Positions 11,901 through 23,954 of a stretch of DNA of 64,000 nt are shown piece by piece (the stretch's first letter is position 1; every line of letters starts with the position of its first letter). The notes under the pieces are model-generated. The model had not been told where the DNA came from. It searched no databases and saw nothing but the letters and a program-made list of their open reading frames with translations. Made by a program: the position numbers and the translations under genes. The DNA comes from Lutjanus erythropterus (taxonomy: Eukaryota > Chordata > Actinopteri > Lutjaniformes > Lutjanidae), in assembly GCA_020091685.1 (NCBI GenBank), contig CM034600.1, positions 6,399,837 to 6,463,836 on the forward strand. The letters run 5' to 3'.

Positions 11901-12794
11901 GTCCAGTTTTGCAAGCCTGCACCTGCAAAGCTGAGTGACAGAATTGACTCCTGCAGTTATCTCAAATTCAAATTCAAACCCACCCTGAACTGTAAGTCCC
12001 ACAACCCAACCTCTGATTTAATACACAGGCCACATAGTTACCAACTTGTGTTCTTGGAAAAGTATCTGTCGACTAGTGTAGCGCCCGTGCTCCTGCAGCT
12101 ATCAATGTATTTTCTCAGCGACAATGTGCATAGCTTGTGGCTATCAAAAGCTTATACTTCCGGCACTTTTTTAAAACTGTGATCACACCAAATTCTACCA
12201 AATTCATCAATGTCCACAATTTGGTTGGCTCCACTGGCTGTTTTTGTGTTTACATCATCCTTTCAGATAAACTAGCTAGCTATAGCCTACATTGCTGTCA
12301 GATAAGTGGTGTCCCATTATTTGGCCCAGTGTGGGGGTCAAAGGTTATGTAAAAGGACTTCAAATTGGGGGAAAAAATGCTGGTGATTTATTGGGCTCAG
12401 TATCATTAGCTGATTTAAATATTGAAAATACCGCAATCGCTTTCATTTATGATTTCTCACGGAAAATAAAACAAACTGTGTCACCTGAAATGTTTGGGAG
12501 CATGTCCTCTTTCACAGAGACCAGTATGTTGCACAGCCATGGCCTAAAAGTTGCCCAGAATGGACAAACCAAACACTGGCTCTCGAGAGGGCCTTTCACA
12601 TCTTGTCGCAAGTTTTGCAGCCACCTTAGGTTCTCCTACACACTTGGAAGGGGAGGGTGAGACAGTCTGAAAGCTAGCCACTAGATGCTACTACATCCTA
12701 CATACTGGTTATTAATTAGTGAGTGCTGGTAATGAGCTTTGGAGTGGGCAAGGCTCTCAAATAAACAAGAACATGTTAATTAGCTCTCAGTCAA

Positions 12795-12908
12795 GCTAAG
12801 CTGCTGGCTTTAGCTCCATAGTTACAGTACAGACAAAGAGCGGCATCAATCCTCTCTTTCAACACTGCAAGAAAGCCAATTTTCCCATAAGTTGAGCTAT
12901 TCCTTTAA
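12795..12908. repeat. Solitary end of a TTAA-type element
   Basis: Runs from GCTAAGCTGCTGGCTTTAGC to GAGCTATTCCTTTAAC, the arrangement I recall for the right end of an abundant fish foldback family. No matching left end is found nearby, so it is truncated. Confidence 0.4.
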
Positions 12909-13940
12909 CAAGAAATGAGCACAAGGACTTTATCCTAAGCAGCTTGAATCCTTGGCAGTGTATCCTTATTTAACCCCATATTAGCATATGTGTTACAGGT
13001 CAAATATGAGATCATCTCCGCCTATTGTGCAGTAGCCAAGTCATTACCTTAATCATTTTGTTTGCGATCCTGTCAGAGCTCGCAGTAACTCACATGGGCT
13101 TAGAGTTTACGACTTTAAAACTACTAAGTGCCTCTTTGTGTCATTTTTATGTGGCGATAAATCAGTTGGGTTTGTTTGCCCGTTTTGTGCGAGAGGATTT
13201 AAATCTTCTCTCAAACATGCTCCATGTCTGTTTGCCTTATGTAATGCTGCTGACAAAGGTGCCTTCTGGGGGGTTTCACACAGTGATGCTTCAGAAAATG
13301 ACGCCAGCTGTAATGAATGTCGGACACCTGCAGCTTTAAAAGTCTTAACATACACACACATGAATTACATCACAAGAGAAATTGTCTCAGTGGATTTATT
13401 GGTGTTTAGTGGCATGTCATTAAGAGCCTTCGAGGGACAAAATTAATAGCAATTGTTTCAGTTTGACTCCATAAATCAAACAATACAAAGAGCATACTGT
13501 ATACTATCAACCAAATTTTAATACCAAGATATCCAATAAAACAATTTCGCTTATTCATTTGTTCTGAATGAGCTGTAAAAGGATTCAGACAATATGGCTC
13601 TTTCACTGCTCGGCCAGCCCGTCTTGCCCAAAGGGGGTAATGCGGTTGGGTGATTCTGAATTTCTGAAAGCCCCTCAGTTCAAGTTTAGCAAGGAGTCTT
13701 TCTGAGAGTCTGCATGCTGAGGAATCCGAGAGACGATTCTGCCAGGAGCCACACAGAGATCTTACTCAAATCAAGCCATGTTTCACCCCAGAGAGATAAT
13801 CACCCTGGCATCCGCAGTCAGGACTGGAAGTAACGGCTTGTTGAGTGCTCAGTGCACTGTGTTCGTTTTGCCTCTGATGCAGAAAAACTGATTAGGAGAA
13901 AATGTGTATTAGTAATCGTGGGAAAATAAACAATGCCATA
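12909..13940. other. Repeat-free stretch, possible conserved non-coding sequence
   Basis: About 1 kb with balanced composition, no microsatellite and no recognised transposon, unlike most of the surroundings. Plus-strand ORFs at 13025-13339 and 13138-13446 are over 100 codons, but their Cys/His spacing does not fit a zinc finger and they overlap in different frames. Conservation cannot be assessed from one sequence. Confidence 0.3.
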
Positions 13941-16735
13941 AAGGGGCAATAGAAGAATCTTAGTTTAACACTTTAAAAAATATAGAAGGAATGAAGAAAA
14001 TGAAGAAATAACTGTTCTGATGTTTAATGAAAGACATTAGGCCTGTGTATTGTGTTGCAGAGATATGAAGTTAGCATGCTAACCAGCTAGCTTTGGCCCA
14101 TCCTGTCTTATAATATCACTTTGTACCTCAAGAGGCAATAATAAGTAACTAGCGTCTAGTCTGCCCTCAGTTCAGCAACACAATGGTGGTTTTCTTGTGG
14201 GATTTGGCACCTGGGTTTTACTTTACTGTTACTTGCTGTAACCCCTGCTCAAGCCTCCAGTAGTGGGCACTGTCTGATGCCCGACCTCCCTCTCCCTTGC
14301 TCCTCTCCTACTTCATGTTTCCCTTATCCCTGTCCGAGTCTTGATCGGACCCATTGCACATCACATTGGTGCTGTATGTAGTCGTCAAATTGACCTCCAT
14401 CAGTCTTGCAGGCTGTGTTCAGTCACAGTTTGGCTATCTTCAACATCCCAAGCTTGAAAACATTCTCCCTCTGGTGGTCCAAAGCTCTTGTGCTGGCAGC
14501 GCAAACACCAAAACTTTCACAGTGTAGAGTCAGACACTTACTGCAAGGCTAACTGAGCTAACTAGCTAATGGCAGCTACCATTAGCAGCAGTTAGTAATT
14601 ACTCTGGTGTGTGCTGCTGCGTATTTCTTTGGAATATGAATTTGACAGGTGACCTTTTCCTACATCCTGCGCCTGTCAACTTGGGAACAGCAGAATAAGA
14701 TAGTAAAAAGTATTTTATATGTTAGCAAACGCTAATTAAAACTGAGCAAGATTTGCAATAACATGGAGTCGTATTTCTGAGTTTTCCTGGGAATTATGTC
14801 CATATTGAATGAGTCTGCACCTCAATGTAACATTCTTACACACATAGCATCTATAGGTGAGTGTGCACATTGCATTACACATGTCGGAGAAACTACGGTC
14901 CCACAAAAGTCGTGCAAAACACAAAATACTCCACCTAGAGCCAGTGTTTAGTTTATTCATTCTGGGCTACTGTAGAAACATGGCTCCATGGTAGGAGGAC
15001 CTGTGACCTCTGTAGATATAAACAGCTCATTCAAAGGTAATAGAAACATCATTCATGCATAAATGCATATTACTTGAGAACAACTGATTATTATATTTAA
15101 TTGCTGCCATATTCTGCCATCCCTGTAAATCTTACTCTTAATGTCAGGTTAGGGTAAACACAAGTGTTAGCAATGATGCTAATTAAGGTCCAGTCTAGTT
15201 AGTGTAGCAGAGCCTTTCCAACGAGCCAACATGCACAGTAGCAGCACCCTGACTCTGTTTGACATTAAGATAACAGAACTTTAGTTAGTATCACTGGTTA
15301 AACCTGTGGTTATCCCACTATTTCATATTAGTATGGCTGCCTTGAAAAACGTCAATAGCAAAGAGACTCAACGCACAACTAGTGGACCAAATCTGGACCC
15401 CAGTAGGGTGCCAGGGGGGCCTCAAACCATATTTAATTAGCAATGAAAATAAACTGATTTATACTGTTTTTCACAGGAAGTGGGGTCCGAACAGCCGTTC
15501 TCCCATAACTTCTGCCTATGGTGACACTTCTACATACAACTGAGCTGCACACGGCTGCTGCAGTCAGATTTGTCGCTTAGCAAAGATGAGTGAGCACAGC
15601 AAACACGGAACGGTTGAAAATGAGAGGAGGCAATCCAATGAAAAACTGACAGACTTTGCCTTTATTTTGCCACCTCATACCACCTGTACAACAGTGTTTA
15701 ATTTGCCAAATTAATAATAATATATTAATATTAATATTAGTGTTTGTTTATAATTTGGACCCTGGCTTCCTGTCAATTTGCAAAAGTTTCCTCTGGGCAA
15801 AGCAACTTTAGTATTTTCAGTCTTTCAGGTCACTTCCTAGCCGTCCATCAAATGTAAGTATGTCCAGTATTCACATTCCTTTAAATTGGTTTCCACAATC
15901 TCCTGTGGGAAGATACCCATCCCTTTAGCTGCTATGAACTTTTCGTTTAGCTTGGGACAGGTAGCACAAAGTTGGTTCATCAGAACATTTCATCTGAAGC
16001 CGCCTGCTGCATCTAGGAACCAGACTGATGAGAGTAAACAAAAGTTGCATACTGTAGGCTTATTGCCAAAACAGTGAGGTGAAAGGCACTAAAACGCTAA
16101 AAAAGGCAGACTACCAAGTGAGGTCATAATAATCTGTGGGTTTGAGCCCTCTTACATTACATGTAGTTATTTGTTCCAATAAAAGATTAGTGCAACTTCA
16201 AAAAAACATGCAGTAGTGTCAATGTTAGTACAAGTGTATTTACCAAGCGTGTATGGACCAGAGCTGACTTTGTGGGAGGACAGCTGTTGCACCTTCTGCT
16301 ATTGTGTTGACATAACCACTACACAGCTCAGCACATCATTATTGTTTTAATACACCAGCTATAATACACTGTCACTCATTGTGTCGCTTTTTCGTGAGAA
16401 TCTAAATACAGACGAGCTGATGATGTAAAGTTAACAGGTTTGATATGAGCCTGATTATGAGCTGTTGTTGAAAGTTTCGGACTAGAATTCAATTTGGAGG
16501 CAATGACTGAAAGTTTGTCACTAATAGATCATGGGAGCATTTTTAAATTGCTATTACTGTCTTAAAGAAGCTTTTAGTATTTAGCTTTAGTCTGAGTTCA
16601 GTGTGTTACTACATTAGAGGCCTCTGCTCAATTCAATTTTGGAAAAAAAAAGAACACAGGGGAAAAAATGACAGTCAAAAGCGCTCTGGGAAAATTTCCA
16701 CCATGAAAAGTAGACACATCGCCTCCCACACACTC

Positions 16736-16737
<2 letters not shown>
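13941..16737. other. AT-rich non-coding stretch
   Basis: No gene seen. It contains scattered GCTAGC/TTAGCA words (near 14075-14095 and 14550-14600) typical of degraded fish repeats, and an AT-rich TTAATA patch near 15710-15740. Confidence 0.4.

Positions 16738-16782
<45 letters not shown>
16738..16782. repeat. (CA)n microsatellite
   Basis: About 22 CA units with a clean core. Confidence 0.95.
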
Positions 16783-16784
<2 letters not shown>

Positions 16785-17069
16785 CTATTCATAGTATGAT
16801 ATTTTGTATGTATCCATCTCTTGTCTGAGCTGCATGTGCTTTTGGTTAGAGTTTACTGGCAGATGAGACGTGAAGCATCATCCGTGAAATTCATTCAGAT
16901 CGAGATTGGTCGGATACAAGAATAAACTATGCCACACACATCAACACAGTAAGATATGTATTGTTTATAACAACAAACAGTGGCAATGTCACTTTACAAT
17001 CAGTTCATGAAACAGTTCAGTGTATAGGGTTTTAAAATGCTTTTGTTTCTGTGTTGTTTTGGTATTAAC

Positions 17070-17360
17070 ATTCACCCCCGGAAATGCGGTTTGCAGCATT
17101 CTCAAGAACCACTCATCTGATCAGCTTTATACTCAACACAGTGCTGTCATGGGTCCTCAGCAATACAGTCACCAAGTATGAAGTCGATCAGATGAACAGT
17201 TCTCAAGATGTGTGAAGGACAGTCATACGCACAAACATATGGATACATTCTTTTGTTTTGGGACCAAATTTGTCATGGTTACTCAGACATCACATCTACA
17301 CGTCTACCAAAAATGTGGTTGCAATAGCACAAAAGGTTCAGGAGATATGACTTTTTTTTT
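17070..17360. repeat. Old teleost dispersed repeat
   Basis: Contains CACCAAGTATGAAGTCGATC, GATGAACAGTTCTCAAGAT and GGTTCAGGAGATATGAC, arranged as in a widespread fish repeat I recall. No ends or target duplication could be defined. Confidence 0.35.
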
Positions 17361-17401
17361 GTAATATAACCCCACCCACAACATTTCCATTTTCTAGATC
17401 A

Positions 17402-17530
17402 GCGTTGTCCAGTCCTGGTCCTCGGGGCCTAACTGCCCTGCATGTTTTAGGTGTTTCCCTGCTCCAACGCACCTGAGTCAAATGAACAACTCATCATCAA
17501 GCCTCTGCAGAAGCCTGATAACAACCTGAT
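17402..17530. repeat. One arm of a dispersed inverted-repeat element
   Basis: Contains CAGTCCTGGTCCTCGGGGCC, GCATGTTTTAGGTGTTTCCC and CAACGCACCTGAGTCAAATGA, which I recall as one arm of an abundant fish element. The second arm is missing; the sequence switches directly into another repeat at about 17531. Confidence 0.5.
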
Positions 17531-17760
17531 CGTTCTGGTTTTACGAGCTGTCATCAGCACGACTTGGCTGATATAAACATCCGGGGGTTGCCTTGGCCAT
17601 CGGGGCATACGTGCTTACGGCATACGGCAAGAGGGCCTGCCGTCTGATGGGGCCGCAGCCCCGACTAGTGGCGGGCGGCAGCATAACAGTTAACTGGCAT
17701 TGTGCACGAATAAAATATTAGATAAATAGATAAATAGTCGACTAATTGCGCACATCTATA
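17531..17760 (+). repeat. Three-copy dispersed repeat, copy 1
   Basis: Shares with 40236-40470 the words TTACGAGCTGTC, CCATCGGGGCATAC/GC, GATGGGGCCGCAGCCCC, ACTAGTGGC, AACAGTTAACTGGCATTGTG and a tail with ACTAATTG...CACATCT. A third, inverted copy is at 53424-53585. It is probably a hAT-related non-autonomous element, judging from the GTGCACATC-type end, but no target duplication was found. Confidence 0.65.
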
Positions 17761-17964
17761 ACAGACACACAGATAAAGATTTCTTCCTCTATAATTAGAG
17801 TAACACAACATTGAGGAAAGATCTTTTATCACCATAAACTCCATCAAAAACAGGCACAGTGATCCATAACTATATTGCTGTGCAGTGTAAACCTCAGAGT
17901 TGTCAGGCTAATTAATGAGTTTGTCTTGATCTATTAAAACACACTTTCATCTGTATTAGTGTCA

Positions 17965-17967
<3 letters not shown>

Positions 17968-18030
<63 letters not shown>

Positions 18031-18032
18031 CC
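17968..18032. repeat. (CT)n microsatellite
   Basis: About 28 CT units followed by CT-rich degenerate repeats. Confidence 0.95.
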
Positions 18033-18272
18033 TCTGCCCTTGTCTGTGTGTCTCATTCACATGAAATGTCAAAATAAGAATAAAGAGCTTATTTCCTGTC
18101 TGGCAGTGACAAATAACTGACATGCATTTGTGCTGTCAGGCGTTGTCATGGCGACAAAAACTGAATGGGAAGTACTGTCCATGTGACTGTCCTGACTACA
18201 GTTGCAAAAACATATCAGCCTGCTGGGTGAATAATGGATTTCTTTCTCAGTACAGTAGCAAATTAACTTCCC

Positions 18273-18308
<36 letters not shown>

Positions 18309-19320
18309 CTGGCTGCTGGTGACGTGCCCAGTGCATGATTAGCCAGACACAAACTGTAACGGAGTGAGGAGTGCGAGCTGGACAGAGAAAAAAAGCATTT
18401 TTTTCCTGGGTGGTACATTAATGAAAAGCCGATCAAACTGACAGTAGTTTCAGGTCCAGCAGCTCCTACTGGAATGTGCGGGGGTGTCACTGTTGTCAAA
18501 ACAATGATTGAACTGTTTGGGAGTTACTAAGACTTTTTGATGACCAGGAGGAAAAATCTGCAAGGAGTGAGAGAAGCGTCCTCGGCTGCTGTTCTTTTCT
18601 TCTCTCTCTCTCAGGCCTCCTCTTTCAGTTTTGCCCTCATGTTCACACAGTTTTGGGCCCCTGTAAACACACACTTCCCCATCCACACAGTCATGCATCA
18701 TTTGCATGAGCACAAACACACACCTTGTGTCTCAGAAGCCGTTGCCAAAGAGACGAGGGTTAGGGTTTGGTCAAAACAGTGGTGGCTGAACCAGCTGGAT
18801 GTGGTGACAGCGGCGCATGAAATGGTGGCGCGGTGGTGTTTATTAATGCGCCAGCACCTGTACGCACGCACACAGAAACATGAGCATCATGTGCTGGTTA
18901 TTAATGACATGAACCTGACAACCTTGTGACACGTTGACTCAGCAGCTGGTATCATCTCAGTCCAGTATCACTTCTGTCACAGGCAACATTAAAGCCACAA
19001 AACTTCAAAATCCTTTCTTATTACAACACAATAACACAATATAACATACATATAATAGTGCGAAATAGTGCCATTTGTAAAAGCAGAAATAAACATATGT
19101 AAAATATATAAAGATGTGGAATAAAAATGTGGAAATATAAAATGAGCAAATAAAAGAATAAACAAGTTATTTTTTAAATTTTTAAAAAAAGTGATTTTTA
19201 AATGTGGAAATATGAAGACAAATAACAAAATATTTAAAAAATATTTTTCATTTTTTCACAACTCTTTAACATTTGTTATTTATTTTTGCAAATAAGTAAC
19301 TTTTTTTCTGTAAATCTTTT
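18033..19320. other. Non-coding stretch with a T/C tract
   Basis: A (TTTTC)n and poly-T tract lies at about 18270-18310. The 130-codon ORF at 18537-18929 has no recognisable domain and reads through low-complexity sequence. AT-rich after 18990. Confidence 0.45.
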
Positions 19321-19463
19321 AATTAAATTTTTATGTGCTGTAAGTTATTGTACTTTTTCTTATTATCTTCTCTATTGCTTTTGCTTTTCCCTGTTGAAAT
19401 GAACACATGAATCCTGGCAGGATCTGTGTCTTCCATTCATGTTTTCATTCAGCATTTTAAGAC

Positions 19464-19792
19464 TGTTATTCCTGTATAGCAGACTGTTGCTATGGAAACA
19501 GTACTGATCACAGACTCTGGAGGTACAATAAAATCATTTTTAAATCAGTAAAACCATTTTTAAATTAATATTTTGTGGCAAATTATTATTTTTTGTAAGT
19601 AACCATGTAATAAGCAGAATAATGTACAGTGAACAGGTTATTATTACACAATATATCATTCAGCTTTGTAGAGACTGTTGCTATGGACACATCTAATCAC
19701 AGACTCTGAAGGAGCAATATAAAATAATTTTTAAATCCATAACATGATTTTCAGATTAATATTTTGTGTAAATGTTTAACCATGTAATGGGC
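19464..19792. repeat. Tandem pair of the TATAGCAGACTGTTGCTATGG repeat
   Basis: Copy A (19464-about 19648) and copy B (19671-19792) each contain GACTGTTGCTATGG, ATCACAGACTCTG(A/G)AGG, an AAAATCATTTTTAAAT-type word, TTAATATTTTGTG and AACCATGTAAT. Flanks are also repeated: TTGCTTTTGCTTTTCCCT near 19376 and TTGCTTTTGCTTTTCTCT near 19872. Further copies lie at 28481-28760 and 44331-44479. Confidence 0.65.
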
Positions 19793-21334
19793 ATTCATAT
19801 ATGCAAATATCTGTTTACAGAAATTAAACATAATTTTGAATTCTGTCCCTTTTACATATTATTTTCCTTATTGCTTTTGCTTTTCTCTATTGAAATGAAT
19901 TAACTGAAATGAAATAAGGAAAAAATAATGTAAAAAATAAAGAAAAAGTTCTTTGTTCACTTGATATCTCCACATTTTCTTATATTTAACAGACGTTTTT
20001 CTATCTTTTGACTCCATGGTTGTAAGGATCACAGCAAGATATAATATACACCATTACTAGGCTAAAAAATATACATGTGATGAATATCAATAAATGTTAT
20101 GATTTTAGTTGAAGAGTGCAAAGTTTAGCATTGACATTGCACTGTGCAGATACATGAATTACATAGAATCTTGGAGTGTAATGTAGTGACTAAATAACTG
20201 AGAGGAGAGAATCAGACATGGAACTCTAATAGATTTAGGAACATGAGAAGAGATTTCTTTGCCTGTACTGCTCCCTGGTGACGTTTGAGTCAAACTGTTG
20301 GACATCACAGAATGTGGAGGGATTCAACCACAAGATGCCGCTGTTATACACCTCCTGACATGGTCTCATCACGTACTGTATAACACAGAGTTCACAAAAG
20401 AACCTACGTGGTGATCAAATGACTAAATGACTAAAAGTCATTTCTGACATTTTAAAAACAGGAGCCACAATCTCATCACGAGGATCATTTAGCAGATGGA
20501 GTTTGACTGGTTGTCAAGGAATTTAGTTCTGCAACTCACACTTTAATTTAATTATCAGTTAATCTTTTTGTTAGTATCCCCACCAGATAAGCTGGGAGCG
20601 GATCATGTAATCACTTCTGTGTGTGCATATGGATGTGTAATCACTGGACGTACATCTTAGCCGGAGCTCATCTTAAATATTACAGGACCGATCGGCCTCA
20701 TTTTTTTGTGCACTCGTGGCCGTACGCTGAAGGACCTCTGTGATTCAGAATTCTTTAAAAGAAACCTTGAAAACCCCTTTTTTAAATTCCTATTTTAATG
20801 CCTTTGTGTTTTTATGGCCCGAGGCATTCTGTTTTCAGGCCATCTCATTCTTGTGAACAGGATATCTCAGGAACACCTTGAGGGAATTTCTTAGAACTTG
20901 ACACAAATGTTTGCTTGGATTTTTCACTGTCCTTATGTGTATTGAATAAAACCTTTTAATGCTGTCAGTGCATTAAACATAATAAATGTGGGTCAATTAA
21001 AAGTGCTGTAAGAGAATATCATTACCATCAGAGGTAACAGTAGAACATCAGCACCTTAACAATGTTCCCTTCAAACAAACACTTCTCTTATTAACTCATT
21101 TTTCTTTAGTTACATGTTTTTTGACTATCCTTTATTTTTGGTTTGACCACATTACACAGCCAGACATTCATGTCAGTCCTGTGAAATTATTATCAGCTTG
21201 TACTTTAAACCTGTTTCTAGGTGACAAATTGTAATTAAATACTTGAAAAACTAATAGGATGCCAGAACACTTGGCTGTACAGGAAAATACAACACATACA
21301 TAAATACAATACAAACAACACAACCATGAATAAA
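19793..21334. other. AT-rich stretch with a degraded dispersed repeat
   Basis: Between about 20570 and 20960, words such as CAGGATATCTCAGGAACACC and TTGACACAAATGTTTGCTTGG resemble an abundant fish repeat. No gene seen. Confidence 0.4.
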
Positions 21335-21735
21335 ATTTGAAGCATTTATTGAATTGAACTGAATTGAATTGAATGGGATGGATGGATGGGGGGGTGGATG
21401 GGTGGGTGGGGGTGGGGGGCTGGGCTTGAATCATATCAAATCAAATCAAATTTATTTGAATTGAATTGAATTGAACTGAACTGAGTTGAATTGAACTGAA
21501 TTGCATTAAATTGAATCAAATCAAATCGAATTGAAACAGTTTGACTTGGTTTGATTCAATTTGAATGTATTTGATTTGAATTGAATTTCTTTGACTGGAA
21601 TTGATTTAAATTGAACTGAATTTAATTGATTTGATTTGATTTGAATTGAAATTATTTGAATTGAACTGAATTTAATTTAATTGATTTTAATTGAAGTGAG
21701 GTTAATTGAATTGAATTGATTTGAACTGAACTGAA
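21335..21735. repeat. Degenerate (AATTG/ATTTG)n satellite-like tract with a GGAT/GGGT core
   Basis: About 400 bp built mostly from TTGAA, CTGAA and ATTTGA words, with a (GGAT)/(GGGT)n interruption at about 21374-21420. Units occur as AATTGAATTG and as AAATCAAATC, so the unit drifts along the array. It is a simple-sequence tract, not coding. Confidence 0.85.
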
Positions 21736-21976
21736 ATCTTTTCACCAGATGTAATTAGTGACTTTTCCACTGAGCATGCTCTCCTTCTGTGATCAGTATG
21801 TAATGAATAGTATGTAAAGAATGAATGTAATGAATATTGAACAATAGAGATGGCTTTTTGTATATTGTATTGTAAATATCATCACATTTAACCATTTAAT
21901 TACTGTTAGACGGTTGAACCGAAGCCTGGAGTGTTTCCCAACTTGGTTTAGTGAGACATTCAGTGTTTCCTCTACT

Positions 21977-22360
21977 CAGTAGCGTAGATGACGTAGGGTT
22001 GGTGGGTTTTGTAAACCCATGGGCCCTCTTGTGGTCAAACTTTTTTTTTTTTTTTTTTTTAAATGTAATGTTGCCGCGGGGTTACGTTACACTGCCGCAC
22101 GGAGTGTAACGTCAGACTGGGTCACTGCATTTTGTTGCATATAAGGGGGGATACGAGCGCCACCCCCCCACCCCTGCTACGCGCGATGTGTCTTTCTCCG
22201 GTCAGTTGTCATGGCAACAAGACGCTCTGACGGAGCAGAGACAAAACAAACGTGTGTGAATATGTAAAAAGGAGCTGAAGAATGAAACAATAAGTTTACA
22301 CCAATGTCAGGCCCCTTTGACCTCAAAACCCATGTGGAATACAGCCCAGTTACGCCACTG
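21977..22360. mobile_element. Non-autonomous hAT element (384 bp) with perfect 8-bp target duplication
   Basis: The tips are inverted repeats: CAGTAGCGTA on the left and TACGCCACTG on the right, one mismatch in ten, of the CAGNGGCGTA type used by hAT transposons. The identical octamer CCTCTACT flanks both sides (21969-21976 and 22361-22368). A 20-T run (22041-22060) lies inside. No transposase. The identical flanking octamer suggests a comparatively recent insertion. Confidence 0.85.
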
Positions 22361-22453
22361 CCTCTACTATTGTGTATTACTTGAATTGACAACAATTTGT
22401 TACATTATTGTACGTGAAACAGAAGCTTCCCAGCTGTGAAGGCATCATCCAGC

Positions 22454-22651
22454 TCAATTAAAAAAAAATACTCCAGCAGTTTCAAACTGAAATGTTGGCA
22501 GATATGGGTAGAACTGGGTGTCATCTGCATATGAATGGAAGCTTATGCCTGTAGATGACCTACCATGGGGTAAAATGTAGGGACAGAACAAAAGTGTCCC
22601 AAGGACCAACCCCTGGGGTGCTCCACGTTCATCTTTACAGAGAATGACCAT
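22454..22651 (-). pseudogene. LINE (L2/CR1-type) reverse transcriptase fragment
   Basis: Minus-strand reading gives a 65-codon frame with GAPQGLVLG, LLF and YADDTQ, the last being the reverse-transcriptase catalytic box with its two Asp residues. Its order and spacing fit the palm region of non-LTR retrotransposons of the L2/CR1 kind. It is a short broken piece: the frame ends on both sides, and neither the endonuclease nor the rest of the polymerase is present. It cannot be active. Confidence 0.8.
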
Positions 22652-22660
22652 GAGTTGCCA

Positions 22661-23356
22661 AAGGCTGCACTAAAGATTTAGTCCATAAAATATCAGAAAA
22701 CAGCAATACAGTTTCCCAGAGATGTCATCAAATGTTTTAGTTTAACCAGCAGTCCAAAACACAGAAACAATCCATTTACAAAGATGCAAAACCTTACAGC
22801 TGGAAGCCAAAGAATGTCCAATTTCTGTGGGTTTTTGTTTGTTTGTTTGTTTGTTTGTTTGCACTGTGGTAAATAATATTTATTTAAGATAAGATTGTTT
22901 CAGAGTAAAAAGGAGCAAAAAATACATTAAAACAACCAAAGATTAAGTCGACGTTTAGTAGAATTTGAGATTTTATTTCGTCATGTCACTTGTTGGAAAA
23001 GTCAACCAGTATAAAATGTAAGACACAAGGCTACAAAAATACAAGGTTCAATATGGAGCAGAGAGAGAAAAAATGAAATGGTCAAACCACTGACCATTAA
23101 TCATTCATCTGTCAACAACTACCACTTAAATATACAAACAGATACATCGATCAATAACAGGTGCTTGATAAATTATTACAAGCAGCAGCTCTATTTTCTT
23201 AAAATGTGCAGAAAATCTTCCACAGATGCAGATTCTTTGTGGGCCTGTTAAAATTCCATGGCAACCAGGAAAATTCCCTCTGCTGATGATCAGGTGAAAA
23301 TGGTCAAAAGCTGCAGACAAGCTACTAAATGAATTTTGCTGAGATACTAGAGCAGA
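22661..23356. other. Non-coding stretch with a (GTTT)n tract
   Basis: (GTTT)n at 22835-22861. No gene or transposon ends recognised. Confidence 0.45.
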
Positions 23357-23484
23357 GGTCTTCAGCATTTTTCAGGCAATGGACCCCTTACTACATATGT
23401 TGCATTGACTATTTTCCTCATTTTGCAAACATTGCGATTTAAAATATAATAATAGAAGTGGTTCAGTTGAAGATGCTGTGTGAG
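23357..23484 (+). repeat. 128-bp direct repeat, copy 1
   Basis: Aligns without gaps to 23827-23954 with 11 mismatches by eye (about 91% identity). Starts GGTCTTCAGCATTTTTCAGG and ends GATGCTGTGTGAG. It resembles the start of a fish repeat that reads '...CAGGCAATGGACCCCTTA'. Confidence 0.85.
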
Positions 23485-23826
23485 CCAGAGGTCAAAGGTC
23501 AACATCACAATGTTCAGCTCTCTATCAGTCCTCTGTCCTCTAATAGTCTCTAAGTGAAGACAACATGTTTCTATGTGGAAACTATTCACTGGAATCACAC
23601 TTTTAGAGTGAGAACTCTATTCTGTCAGAAAATACACTTTAGATCTTTTATTAAATTCCTTCAAAGTTACAGATCAATATAGTGGTGGGTTCCATATAAA
23701 ATGCCTTCAAAGTCTTCACTCCAGACATCGTATCAGTCTGGACACACATGGATGTAAACTGTAACTTGACTGCTTGCTGCAGACGAACAACTGTGAGGCA
23801 GTAATTCTATTTTTGACTGTCCTTTT

Positions 23827-23954
23827 GGTCTTCAGCATTTTTCAGGCAATGGACCCCTTAAGACATATGTTGCATTGACTATTTTCGTCGTTTTGTGAAT
23901 ATTGTGATTTAAAATATAATTATAGAAGTGGTTCAGCTGTAGATGCTGTGTGAG
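23827..23954 (+). repeat. 128-bp direct repeat, copy 2
   Basis: The second copy begins 470 bp after the first, in the same orientation. The intervening 342 bp are unrelated to the repeat, so this is either a local duplication of a larger unit or two insertions of one family. Confidence 0.85.

Noticed and set aside
13138-13446. Zinc-finger-like spacing (FVCPFCARGF...) in a plus-strand ORF
   Set aside because: The residues after the CxxC pair do not keep the C2H2 spacing (F, L and two His at set distances), and overlapping frames are also open.
17590-17640. 5S rRNA-like words (GCTTACGGCATACGGCAAGAG)
   Set aside because: No box A/C order of a 5S gene follows, and the same place in copy 2 (40275-40300) lacks the words. 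Chance resemblance inside a repeat.
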